Of a DNA stretch of 20,394 nt, positions 1-8,711 are shown piece by piece. The translations under genes and the position numbers were made by a program. Origin of the DNA: a virus; IMG/VR virus record IMGVR_UViG_3300009593_000161, positions 1 through 20,394 of that record; one strand, written 5' to 3'. The first letter of the stretch is position 1, and every line of letters begins with the position of its first letter. Below the pieces are notes generated by a model. It was not told the origin of the DNA. It saw nothing but the letters and a program-made list of their open reading frames with translations, and ran no database searches.

Positions 1-1490
1 AATACTTCTATTGAAGCCCAATCTTCGTATGTGTCTCCATTGTGGTGAGTATAGTTTGATAACAAACCAGCTGAATAAGACCATAGTATATAAGTGTCGT
101 TTAAGAAAAAGTTATCATCACCATCTACATCACCAATTAGATATTCAAGAGCAGTTAACGTATCTATTCGTGTACCACCTGTATTATAATTATGATGTTT
201 ACCAGATTGGAAATTAAATGAAGCTATAGCATCGGTTACATTTGTGATAGCCGTTCTATCTACTTCAAAGTGGTCGTGTGTTTCTATATTATCACTAGCA
301 TCAGGTGGCCAGAATGATATACGATATCTATTATTTCTTGGTAATTGTATTTGATAATATCCTTTGTCGTCTGTATAAGTTGAATCATAATAAGAGATAC
401 CTAAGAATCCCTCTTTTGGTAAAGTATGGTCAGCGGTTGATGCGGTATTACCATCAAGAGCTTTTTTATTGTATCTAAATGTTGCTGTGTGGTCACCAAT
501 AACATCATCACTACCATCTTCATCAGCAGTATTAGCATCATTAGCTATACTTTCTAAGTTATACCAATTAGTTATTCTAGGATTAAAGTTGGCTTCATTT
601 TGGTCTAACTCAAATTTTACTTTCCAATATGGATATGTGTTTTCTGCTGGTGCACTCCAAGCAGCTCCAATAGCTCTATCTTTACCTTGAATGTATCTGT
701 AGTATCCTTCAACATCAACAAGTTTTGGGTGTAGAGTTATATCACCACGAGCACCATCTAAGTTAGTTGATTCTGTTCCATAGTTACCATCTATATAAAC
801 TTTATAGTTTACAGCATAATTTCCATTAGTAACGTAAGTATAATATCCTGTATTGTTTTCATATTCTGTAGCTACTCTAAAACTCTGAGGATTAAAGTTA
901 TCAGCTACGTCATCTACTTTAAAATGTAATTTTAATAATTCTTTTTGTACACCATTACCACCACCAAATTTATGTGTACCCACATTGTGAGATACCATTG
1001 TTATTCTTAACCAATCATATCTATTATCACTTGCAGATTTTTCATTACCATTACTAGCTATACCATCAGTATAACCTACGTTAGCATATCTAACTACTTC
1101 ATAAGAATAGTGATGTCCATTTTCTGCATTATCACCTTCAGTCCAACCAACTATATGTGCACCTTTCTCTACGTGAGTTGAGTCGTGAGTCCAGGTAAAG
1201 ATATCATTATCAAATACAATGTCTAAACGAAAGGCACTAACATTTGCAGCATTGTCGTCAATCGTAACGGCAACTGTCATTACATCATCTCTAAAAGCAT
1301 CAAAGTTATTATTCTTATAAGCTGGCGTTGATGTATCATCTGCCAAGTATGTTCTCAAGTCGTGAGTCACTTGGTCTCTCCACCAAAACTTTGGTGTCTT
1401 ATATGTTCTTGACTGCATAAGTCTGATAATCGGTGTTTGAGAATAAGAAAAACTCATTACCAATAACAGAGTTAATAAAAATCTACGCAA
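1..1490 (-). CDS. Exported cohesin/dockerin-like protein (3' end outside window)
   Basis: The frame is open from 1490 to the window edge, giving 496 codons with no stop. I chose the TTG at 1490 because AAGGGAG lies 7 nt upstream (1504-1498) and because it preserves a complete signal peptide: Arg-Arg at 2-3, a Leu-rich core at 5-12, and a Ser-Tyr-Ser/Gln junction at 15-18. The ATG at 1457 would destroy it. Residues about 45-230 resemble a cohesin-type beta-sandwich. Residues about 405-475 look like a dockerin dyad, with a clear calcium loop at 454-465 (Asp at 454, 456, 458 and 465, Asn460, Gly457). The protein is rich in Asn, Asp, Tyr and aromatic residues. It lies 113 nt downstream of the tail operon on the same strand. 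A signal peptide is unusual in a virion protein, so it may be exported by the infected cell. The open frame and signal peptide are seen; the domain names are by-eye similarity. Confidence 0.8.
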   Translation of the reverse strand, partial: MRRFLLTLLLVMSFSYSQTPIIRLMQSRTYKTPKFWWRDQVTHDLRTYLADDTSTPAYKNNNFDAFRDDVMTVAVTIDDNAANVSAFRLDIVFDNDIFTWTHDSTHVEKGAHIVGWTEGDNAENGHHYSYEVVRYANVGYTDGIASNGNEKSASDNRYDWLRITMVSHNVGTHKFGGGNGVQKELLKLHFKVDDVADNFNPQSFRVATEYENNTGYYTYVTNGNYAVNYKVYIDGNYGTESTNLDGARGDITLHPKLVDVEGYYRYIQGKDRAIGAAWSAPAENTYPYWKVKFELDQNEANFNPRITNWYNLESIANDANTADEDGSDDVIGDHTATFRYNKKALDGNTASTADHTLPKEGFLGISYYDSTYTDDKGYYQIQLPRNNRYRISFWPPDASDNIETHDHFEVDRTAITNVTDAIASFNFQSGKHHNYNTGGTRIDTLTALEYLIGDVDGDDNFFLNDTYILWSYSAGLLSNYTHHNGDTYEDWASIEV

Positions 1491-1497
1491 TGTAAAT

Positions 1498-1504
1498 CTC
1501 CCTT
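1498..1504 (-). promoter_or_regulatory. Shine-Dalgarno site deciding a TTG start
   Basis: AAGGGAG read on the minus strand lies 7 nt before TTG at 1490. No comparably placed site serves the in-frame ATG at 1457, so it decides the start of the exported protein gene. Confidence 0.6.
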
Positions 1505-1562
1505 AAATATATGTGTTGATGTAACCTTTTAGAATAAAAAGGGTATAGACTTTATTTCAGTA

Positions 1563-1570
1563 TATAAATA
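1563..1570 (+). promoter_or_regulatory. TATAAATA octamer, possible late promoter (antisense orientation)
   Basis: This is a perfect match to the T4 late-promoter octamer in the short gap between the exported protein gene and the tail operon. It points rightward, into the 3' end of the 367-residue gene on its non-coding strand. The surrounding run of alternating T and A makes a chance match plausible. The minus strand here carries only a TATAAT-like hexamer (1575-1570) that could serve the gene at 1490. Confidence 0.25.
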
Positions 1571-1603
1571 TTATATATATAGGTAAAAATATGTGGATTG
1601 GGT

Positions 1604-2707
1604 TTAATTTGTGTCGAACCTCACTACAAATGTCAAAGCTACTTCTTTGTCATTTTTTATGGGTGTAGCTAACTTACCGATTGCTACTAATTCTTCTTCA
1701 TCATTATATAGACCTATTGATGTTACATATGGTGAGAAAGCTGAGTGGGTAGCTTCACCAATTAGTTCACTACCAATCTCATAACCATTAGAGTTATAAG
1801 AACTTGTAGCAAATCCGTGTAGTAGATAAGGGTAATTATCATCTGATGATTTATCATCTGGGTTGGCTTGGAAAGGACTCATACCAGCACTACCACTTAA
1901 ACCTACTTTAAGTGTCCTATTGGTAGTGTGTACAAACTCATTTTCATCGACAACACAAGTATATTCTCGTTCATATATTGTCTGAGTTGAGTTAAATCTA
2001 ACTTGAAAACCATCACTACCATTACCAGTAGCAACGCTAGAATAAAATGAACCAGTATCTGTCAATACAACAATACCGTCATTATAAAAAATATTACCTA
2101 TGAGACTACCACTATTATTCACATCAGGTTCTCTCAAAGAATAACTACTTGAATAAGCAGTATCATATAAATTACCATAACCATCATCTCTTATAATAAT
2201 AGTAGAATCAGTTGAGTCATCTGTCAGTCTGAAAGAATTTTGTTCAATTTTTTCACCGAATAATTGTTGTGGTATTGAAATGACTGTAGCTGTATCGTGT
2301 AACTGTCGTGTAAATGGTTTAATATATGTACGTGATGTAGTCGAACGTAAAACACCATCTAAACCTAATTGTGGCACAGGTTGTGATGATTGATATTCAA
2401 ATGCTGCAACCGATGAAGTCGGTACTCCATTTAACAAATCAACATAACCTCTCATCTGACTTATATCACGATAATAAATTGTATTGATTGAATGCCAACT
2501 TGGTGTTTTGTAAAACGTGTTACCTGAGATGGTAGTTGATGTTGCTGTACTTGTTGAAAAATTATTCAAATTAGAAGCTGTCCCTTTGATTAATGGTATA
2601 GAATATATACCACTACCACTATCAGCTTCTGTGAAGGTGAATGTTTTATGAACCTCGAATGAAGTTATAGATTTATTTTCCGGTTCAAGGCTTTTCTTGA
2701 AGGACAT
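1604..2707 (-). CDS. Tail/receptor-binding-type structural protein, paralogue 1
   Basis: This is a 367-residue Ser/Thr/Gly-rich beta-type protein of unknown function and the last gene of the tail operon. Its final 40 residues carry a Gly-Leu-Tyr-Asn-Asp-Glu-Glu-Glu-Leu segment, then Ala-Ile-Gly-Lys-Leu and an Ala-Leu...Phe-Asp ending. This block is almost the same as the C-terminus of the gene just upstream (2718-3731). The stop codon of that neighbour lies inside the strong AGGAGGT ribosome site used here, so the two are coupled. Position after the baseplate wedge genes suggests a fibre, tip or adhesin component. The shared end and coupling are seen in the sequence; the role is inferred from context only. 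Confidence 0.75.
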   Translation of the reverse strand: MSFKKSLEPENKSITSFEVHKTFTFTEADSGSGIYSIPLIKGTASNLNNFSTSTATSTTISGNTFYKTPSWHSINTIYYRDISQMRGYVDLLNGVPTSSVAAFEYQSSQPVPQLGLDGVLRSTTSRTYIKPFTRQLHDTATVISIPQQLFGEKIEQNSFRLTDDSTDSTIIIRDDGYGNLYDTAYSSSYSLREPDVNNSGSLIGNIFYNDGIVVLTDTGSFYSSVATGNGSDGFQVRFNSTQTIYEREYTCVVDENEFVHTTNRTLKVGLSGSAGMSPFQANPDDKSSDDNYPYLLHGFATSSYNSNGYEIGSELIGEATHSAFSPYVTSIGLYNDEEELVAIGKLATPIKNDKEVALTFVVRFDTN

Positions 2708-2717
2708 TTAGTACCTC

Positions 2718-3731
2718 CTAGAAATCAAGTTTGACTTTAATTAATGCCTCACGAGATGTAGTTTTCAAGATTGGTTGACTTAGTTTAGCAATTGCTATTA
2801 ACTCTTCTTCATCATTGTAAAGACCTACAGTTGTAATGTAAACTCTTGGGTCTGTAGCTAATCCACCGATTGTCTCTTTGATACCCTCAACTGATTCAGT
2901 ATAAAAAGTTTCATTAGTTGTACCATTGAAATCACCAGCTGTAGCTCTTACAAAGAAATGTCGTGACGCTACTTCTTCTTCTCTTTTTGCTTGAAAGTAA
3001 GCTCCACCACTAATCGCATTATATAACTTTCTAGCATTTCTTGAATCGTTGTTAGACGTACGAACTGTTGATTCAGCACCTATAAAATGACCATCAATTC
3101 TTAAAGGATTTAAAAGTATGATACCTAGTGATGGGTAAAAATTACCATATGACCCTGAATCTGAATTTGTAGTAGCTGCTTCTGCAGTACCTGCTGCTAT
3201 TGTACCACTAACAACATTATATTCTGGTGAAAAGTTTCTAGCATTACTTGTACCTGCTGGGAAATCTGAAGAGTCATCTTTTAACTTCACGATACCTTTA
3301 CTACCACTTAAATGAAGTTCCCAACCACCTGGTTCAATTTTATCTCTCATTCTAGCTCTGTTAAAACTTAGAGCATAAAATTCTTTACTTGTAGTGTTTG
3401 CACTAAATACAAATCTTTGAGTTTGAGGTGGATTTATCAGTTGATTAAACTGACCAAATACAGCTGCTGTAGTTCTATCACCTGTAGCACCTGTTACACC
3501 TAGTGAACCACTACCTTCTACGTGTCCGTATGCTAAACCAAACTGAATAGATGCTGATGCATTGTTCGCTGGGTTGTAACGATATATGTCAACATTGTAA
3601 TCACCTGTGTTAGTATATTGTGTTGATGAAGTAAAGAATGATGTAATACTAGATGCCCCATCTTGAAATAAACCCGATGTTACAATTGCATCATCTTGTA
3701 CTTTATCAGTTGTACTTAAATTTTTAATCAT
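2718..3731 (-). CDS. Tail/receptor-binding-type structural protein, paralogue 2
   Basis: This 337-residue protein has low sequence complexity (Ser, Thr, Gly, Ala, Asn) and no signal peptide. Residues about 294-337 form the same C-terminal block as its downstream neighbour: Thr-Val-Gly-Leu-Tyr-Asn-Asp-Glu-Glu-Glu-Leu-Ile-Ala-Ile-Ala-Lys-Leu, then Pro-Ile and a basic/hydrophobic ending in Lys-Leu-Asp-Phe. A Gly-Ile-Ile-Leu-Leu-Asn patch in mid-protein has a similarly placed Gly-Ile-Val-Val-Leu-Thr patch in the neighbour, so the pair probably arose by duplication and diverged outside the C-terminus. AAGGA lies 8 nt before the ATG. A virion role near the baseplate tip is inferred from operon position. 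Confidence 0.75.
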   Translation of the reverse strand: MIKNLSTTDKVQDDAIVTSGLFQDGASSITSFFTSSTQYTNTGDYNVDIYRYNPANNASASIQFGLAYGHVEGSGSLGVTGATGDRTTAAVFGQFNQLINPPQTQRFVFSANTTSKEFYALSFNRARMRDKIEPGGWELHLSGSKGIVKLKDDSSDFPAGTSNARNFSPEYNVVSGTIAAGTAEAATTNSDSGSYGNFYPSLGIILLNPLRIDGHFIGAESTVRTSNNDSRNARKLYNAISGGAYFQAKREEEVASRHFFVRATAGDFNGTTNETFYTESVEGIKETIGGLATDPRVYITTVGLYNDEEELIAIAKLSQPILKTTSREALIKVKLDF

Positions 3732-3742
3732 TTTTTATTCCT

Positions 3743-4348
3743 TTATGATACGTCAGCAACAGTTTTATTTTGTCTGACAGTAGTAGTTGCTGCTGGGTCT
3801 TTTTTCACAGTCACAACAAGTGTTTTTACTAACATACTCTTATTACCTCTGACAGTAACAGTAGTTGATGCACCACCCTCATCTGAGAATGATTGAGCTA
3901 CTAAGATTGCTTGCTTAGCATCTCTTAATGTAGCACCTTTTTCATCTTGAAATTGTATAACACCTCTGTTAGCGATAAAGAAAGTATATGTTTCATCAGT
4001 ACCACCGTCTGTATTTGGTGTGATTGTTGGTTTATCACCAACTACCAAACCAGTTACTGAAGATGCTTGACCTAAAGTAAGCTTTCTACCTTGTAGAGAA
4101 GTATCAATTAAAAAACTATTAAAGTCTGTTCTGTTAGGAGCTGCTTCTAAAATAGACATATTTTCTATCACAGCACCATATGAATCACTTCCGTTTGGGT
4201 GAGTCACATCGTATAGCGTATAATCTATCTCTTCATCACTCAAGGCAAACTTTGTAATGTTTAAGTCTCTACCTTTTGAAAGAAGTTCTCTACCTCTTTT
4301 TGTTAATATAGCATCTACTGTAACAGTAGAATTGTCTAAAAATCCCAT
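3743..4348 (-). CDS. Conserved phage structural protein (MGFLDNS-type N-terminus)
   Basis: This 201-residue protein begins Met-Gly-Phe-Leu-Asp-Asn-Ser followed by a Leu-Thr-Lys-Arg-Gly-Arg-Glu-Leu-Leu segment and, near residue 30-45, Lys-Phe-Ala-Leu-Ser-Asp-Glu-Glu-Ile-Asp-Tyr. I associate this N-terminal signature with uncharacterised structural proteins of environmental marine phages, from memory and without a search. The C-terminal third is Thr/Val-rich. TAGGAG precedes the ATG. It sits between the large wedge protein and the two paralogous tip proteins, which fits an adaptor or fibre-base part, but no function can be read from the sequence. Confidence 0.75.
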   Translation of the reverse strand: MGFLDNSTVTVDAILTKRGRELLSKGRDLNITKFALSDEEIDYTLYDVTHPNGSDSYGAVIENMSILEAAPNRTDFNSFLIDTSLQGRKLTLGQASSVTGLVVGDKPTITPNTDGGTDETYTFFIANRGVIQFQDEKGATLRDAKQAILVAQSFSDEGGASTTVTVRGNKSMLVKTLVVTVKKDPAATTTVRQNKTVADVS

Positions 4349-4373
4349 TATATGCTCCTAATTGAATTGATTT

Positions 4374-4403
4374 GTGATATAACTTTTCAAAAATAAATAT
4401 CAC
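4374..4403 (-). other. Inverted repeat in the leader gap between two tail genes
   Basis: GTGATAT and ATATCAC flank a 16-nt spacer, giving a 7-bp stem in the 76-nt gap after the 201-residue gene's start and before the stop of the next upstream gene. No T-run follows on the minus strand, so it is not a standard terminator. It could be an RNA processing or stability hairpin, or chance in A/T-rich DNA. Confidence 0.3.
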
Positions 4404-4424
4404 TTTAGTAAAATTTTAATTAAT

Positions 4425-7400
4425 TTATATGCCTTTATTCTTCTCAAGTACTTTTAAGTTACTGTCACCAGCATCAAACGGTACAGCTACTGACGGTGCT
4501 GTGACTCTAACAACAACTGGACTATCACCATCGGTTGTTGAATTTTTAGTATTTTTTACACCCTCATAAAAACTTCTATTCAAACCTAAGATGAACTGAT
4601 ACTCTGGGTCTACATCTGTAGATACTAATGACTTTGATGTGTATAAATTTTTATCTTTTGTGACTGATATCTTATCACTCTTATCAAAATCATTTGAAGA
4701 AGTGTAATGAAATTTATATTCTTGATTGTGTACTGACAATCTATTTGAATCAATATATGCACCTGTTGGTTCACTATATACAGACTTTGGACCGTTGAAA
4801 GTTACATCACCATTTATATACCTATTTCTATCTTCAAAATTATCGTTTGCTGCAAAATTGTATAGTGCCGGTTCGTGTAATTCTTCATTAGATATTGTAG
4901 CAATATAATTTGGATACTCACCCTTAGGTAATACTACTGACCTACTGTCTTCGTGTTCAGTATCAAAGTTAGATACGTTTATAGTATCACTATAATCTAA
5001 TTGAGTACGAGATGGTTTATTTTTTTGTATAAGTGATTTAGGTCTTTCAAAAATATTACCTTCAATTAAAGTACCCATTTGTACTTTTGCTCTTGCTGGT
5101 ATAACTTTTCTTAATTGTTTAAATACTGATTGGTCATAATATTTTATCAATCTTATATAATCAAATAAATTATTATTACCAGTATATTTTTGAAAGTATA
5201 CATCTGCTACATTTTTTAGACCTCTGTAAGATTCAGAAAAATCATCACGTGGGTCACCAAGATATTGATTAAAATCAAGACTAGCAAATGATGATATAAT
5301 ATCTTCATTAATAACATCAACTGGTGAAAACATTACACTAAGTCTTGGTGAATCTAATGGTGCTGTATCATTAGAGCTAAAATCATATCTATCATCAATA
5401 CTTAAATTTGCACCACTACCACTTAGATAATTGTCTTCTATTCTAATCTTTGTAGCCATTCTACGATTCGGACCACTGTTAGGTATAAGTGTTTTTGTCT
5501 TATCAACAACTGATTCAAATGTATTAAGACTACCAAAATGATTAGCACTACCTGATTGTGTAGTTGTTTGATTTGGTCTTGTATCTCTTATTGAAGCACT
5601 GTTAGTCAAAACTTTGTCATCATCAAATTCGAGTCTTCTTACGAGTGTTGTGAACGAAGATGTTTCTTGATTACCTATGTATGATTTTGGTCTTGCCACG
5701 TGTACGTCAAATTTGTCTTCATCAAGAGGTTCTGTCCATAATCTGAACTCCATCATTGAACCAGTTAACTTACTACCAAATGGTGTTGTGTCATTACCAC
5801 CAATATATAAATCACCACTACCTGACCAAGCTGCATTTAATGAATGTGAAACTGCATTACTACCAGAGTTTATCACCATACTAGCTTGTGATGATAAACG
5901 TATTGAATCGATACCAGAATCATATTGTTTTACGAATAAATCGAACCTATATGCTTTCGTTATATCGTCTGTTGCCGTATCTATTTTGTAAACAGATACA
6001 TCGTCCCAATAAATTTTAGATGCAGCTCTATTGTTATCAAACCTTACACCAAGACCACTTGTCTCACCAAACTTAATCGTTTTACGAACTTGTACTTGTT
6101 TCCATTCAGTTTCGTTTATACCAACTATTTCAGAAAATTTAATACCACCTGGGTCAGCACCTTCATCTTCGTGTGCCCAATCTACTACTTCACCACTTGA
6201 GTTCAATTCAAACAAACCTATACTACATGCAGAATCTTCCATACTTGCTGAAACTTTTGCGTGAGCTGTAAAAACATATGTCTCACCTTCAGATACATCA
6301 GCAATACTTGCTAATAGATTTGGATAATTTTTATTATCATTTTGATATAAGTACGAATAAGATGTTGTGAATAAACCACCATTAACTGACGTACCACCAA
6401 CAGGATGATTATTTCTATGTTCTAAACTTTTACTACCTATCTTAGCAACACCTGAACCACTAGCTATTAGAACCTGACCATACTCAGCACTTGGTGTACC
6501 AGGTATAAAAGGTGGATTTACAATCGAACTTGTCTCAAAAGATGGTGTTGGAAAAAGATTTGTTTGTATAGCACTTCTTTTCAACATTACTGAACGATAG
6601 TCACCATCATATATTGGTAGAAGTGAAGAACTTATTTCTTCATAGCCACTTGAACCGGATAACATAAATGAAACCGTACCGTTGTTATCACTTGAATTAT
6701 TATTTTTTAATCTTATTGCCCATCGGTTATCTTTTTGTACTAGAACTTGATTTGAACCTGATAGAGCTCTAAATCTAAATTCAACAGTTTCAGGTTTTCT
6801 ACTTGTTATGGAGTCATCTTCCCAAGGTGTCTCAACATATTGTGAACTTCTAAAACCAAGAGCTTTTGTAAATTTACGACCTATTTCAAATGTAGGTTTC
6901 ATATTATTTTTTTGTATACCACCATATTCACGAACTCTTAAAATAGAACTTGGTATACCATAACAATTCAGTATAGCTTTTAATGAACCTAATGTACCCT
7001 TACTTTTTAATATATAAGGCATACTTGATATTAATCTTTTTGTAATTTCTTTAGATATGTCACCTTCATTCGGTGATTCAAGTGAACCAGAAGTATACAA
7101 TGAATATGATGAACCTTCTAACTTTTGACCAAAACCAACTCGACTTAAATCTAATAAATCTTTACCATCATTGACTGACCAACCTAAAGAAGCAGCTAGA
7201 TTAAATAATAATTCTTTTGAAAAACCTTCATCAATATCATTTTGTCTATCTGTTATATCTGATAATGCTTTTGTGTATAACCACAACTCATCAAATTGTT
7301 GACCTACCATATCTATAAAATCTAAGAAGTAACTATTATTGACATCTTCTCTAACATATTGTGGTAATAAATTAACGAGTCTATTTGGATTTTCTGTATC

Positions 7401-8711
7401 ATAGAGTGAAGCAGAATATATCTGACCACCTTGATTATTTACAGAACCATACCAAGATGTAAACGAACCATTTGATGAACTTACAGGTTCAAATGGGTCT
7501 GCATATGTACCACTACCTGTTTTAGGCCAAGATGTATCTTGAAATTCACCCATAGAACTTGAGACATACGATGAACTTACATTGTAAAGATAATTTTCAT
7601 ATCCGTCAAAGTTATTTTTCTCATCACGTATCAAGTTGTCAAATTTTAAAATATCAGCTTCATTTGATGTAACACCAACAAGAGAAGAACTTTGTTGAGT
7701 GTAACTTTCAATTTGTTCAATTTTATATTTAAAGTTTTTTAATCTTTTTTCAGCAGATGAAAAATTTACGAAGTTATTGTATTTAGTATAGTCTACACTT
7801 AATTCAACTGGTTTTTCACTACCACTTATAAACTTGTCAATGATATTACTTTGTAGTTTACTATCACTAGTGATAAGTGTGTTATAATCTTTAAACTCTG
7901 TAACTCGTTTGGTAACAGGTGAATCTACTTGTGATGATTCAACATTTCTTAAAACAGTTACTTCTTCTTCTTCTTGAGCATATGGTATAAGTTCAACATC
8001 TTCTATTACTTCAGGTAAAAGTTCACGTACTACATAGACAAAATCTTTTTCTTCAACATCGTTAGGTAGTGGTTCGTATAACTTAAATATTGTTGAGAAA
8101 GGTGACTCAGGAAAAGTTTCGGTATCTTGTTTACTATTTACTACCAATCGGATATTGTCATCACCAAAATGTAAAAAACTGTTTAAATCTCTTTTGTTAT
8201 TTGTTTTGATTCTCAATGATACATCATCAAAATCACTTGTGACTGGTTTGAAAGAACGTTCTGGATTAACGTCTTCAATATATTCAGACCAACTTTGATT
8301 GACAGTTATTTTGTTACCATCAATATCTAAAATACGAGTAACAAAAGGTGCTAAGACAAATTCATTACCAGGTGGTACTGGTGATGAAGTATCATAATTA
8401 AAATTTATATCTAGTGTAAATGATTTTTGTTTGTCTGAATCAACATCACGAGCAAAGATTCTAAATGTACCTGCTTCACTCTCACTATTGAGTATTCCAA
8501 AATTACGAAAATCAACTGTAAATGCTTCAGTTGGAATATGTAGGCCAAGAGGTATTATTTCACCATTAGGTTTTTTTACTTCAAAATCTAACTCTTCAAT
8601 ACGTTCTTCTAGCTGGTTATTTTTTTGTGCCACAAAAGAAAGTTCAAAAGGTTTATTCAATACACCTGATGCACGTCCGTCACTTATTGGTAAGTTTGTT
8701 TTAATTGGCAT
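4425..8711 (-). CDS. Giant baseplate wedge protein, P2 gpI-like core with LamG-like and CBM-like domains
   Basis: This 1428-residue protein is the largest in the window. Residues about 445-600 resemble the P2 gpI/tail-wedge family: a Leu-Leu-Pro-Gln-Tyr start, helices with an Asn-Leu-Ala-Ala-Ser-Leu-Gly-Trp patch (504-511), then Pro-Tyr-Ile-Leu-Lys-Ser-Lys-Gly-Thr-Leu (565-574), which matches the family's characteristic Lys-Gly-Thr-Leu segment. Residues 640-712 and 918-1005 look like two halves of one LamG/concanavalin-type sandwich, ending in Phe-Arg-Leu-Trp (989-992). Between them, residues about 717-912 look like a CBM4/9-type galactose-binding sandwich: Pro-Ser-Phe-Glu start, Val-Phe-Thr-Ala-His-Ala-Lys, and a Tyr-Trp-Asp-Asp-Val end. 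The ATG overlaps the upstream stop as TAATG. The likely role is attaching fibres to the wedge and contacting glycans. The wedge assignment is fairly firm; glycan binding is inferred. Confidence 0.8.
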   Translation of the reverse strand: MPIKTNLPISDGRASGVLNKPFELSFVAQKNNQLEERIEELDFEVKKPNGEIIPLGLHIPTEAFTVDFRNFGILNSESEAGTFRIFARDVDSDKQKSFTLDINFNYDTSSPVPPGNEFVLAPFVTRILDIDGNKITVNQSWSEYIEDVNPERSFKPVTSDFDDVSLRIKTNNKRDLNSFLHFGDDNIRLVVNSKQDTETFPESPFSTIFKLYEPLPNDVEEKDFVYVVRELLPEVIEDVELIPYAQEEEEVTVLRNVESSQVDSPVTKRVTEFKDYNTLITSDSKLQSNIIDKFISGSEKPVELSVDYTKYNNFVNFSSAEKRLKNFKYKIEQIESYTQQSSSLVGVTSNEADILKFDNLIRDEKNNFDGYENYLYNVSSSYVSSSMGEFQDTSWPKTGSGTYADPFEPVSSSNGSFTSWYGSVNNQGGQIYSASLYDTENPNRLVNLLPQYVREDVNNSYFLDFIDMVGQQFDELWLYTKALSDITDRQNDIDEGFSKELLFNLAASLGWSVNDGKDLLDLSRVGFGQKLEGSSYSLYTSGSLESPNEGDISKEITKRLISSMPYILKSKGTLGSLKAILNCYGIPSSILRVREYGGIQKNNMKPTFEIGRKFTKALGFRSSQYVETPWEDDSITSRKPETVEFRFRALSGSNQVLVQKDNRWAIRLKNNNSSDNNGTVSFMLSGSSGYEEISSSLLPIYDGDYRSVMLKRSAIQTNLFPTPSFETSSIVNPPFIPGTPSAEYGQVLIASGSGVAKIGSKSLEHRNNHPVGGTSVNGGLFTTSYSYLYQNDNKNYPNLLASIADVSEGETYVFTAHAKVSASMEDSACSIGLFELNSSGEVVDWAHEDEGADPGGIKFSEIVGINETEWKQVQVRKTIKFGETSGLGVRFDNNRAASKIYWDDVSVYKIDTATDDITKAYRFDLFVKQYDSGIDSIRLSSQASMVINSGSNAVSHSLNAAWSGSGDLYIGGNDTTPFGSKLTGSMMEFRLWTEPLDEDKFDVHVARPKSYIGNQETSSFTTLVRRLEFDDDKVLTNSASIRDTRPNQTTTQSGSANHFGSLNTFESVVDKTKTLIPNSGPNRRMATKIRIEDNYLSGSGANLSIDDRYDFSSNDTAPLDSPRLSVMFSPVDVINEDIISSFASLDFNQYLGDPRDDFSESYRGLKNVADVYFQKYTGNNNLFDYIRLIKYYDQSVFKQLRKVIPARAKVQMGTLIEGNIFERPKSLIQKNKPSRTQLDYSDTINVSNFDTEHEDSRSVVLPKGEYPNYIATISNEELHEPALYNFAANDNFEDRNRYINGDVTFNGPKSVYSEPTGAYIDSNRLSVHNQEYKFHYTSSNDFDKSDKISVTKDKNLYTSKSLVSTDVDPEYQFILGLNRSFYEGVKNTKNSTTDGDSPVVVRVTAPSVAVPFDAGDSNLKVLEKNKGI

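Noticed and set aside
469-690. Plus-strand open frames at 11-217 and 469-690
   Set aside because: They are mirrored by a continuous 496-codon minus-strand gene with a signal peptide and domain-like features, and lack ribosome sites of their own.
1525-1542. Small inverted repeat (CCTTTT/AAAAGG) before the exported protein gene
   Set aside because: The stem is only 6 bp, A/T-rich and not followed by a T-run on the minus strand, so it is not convincing as a terminator.
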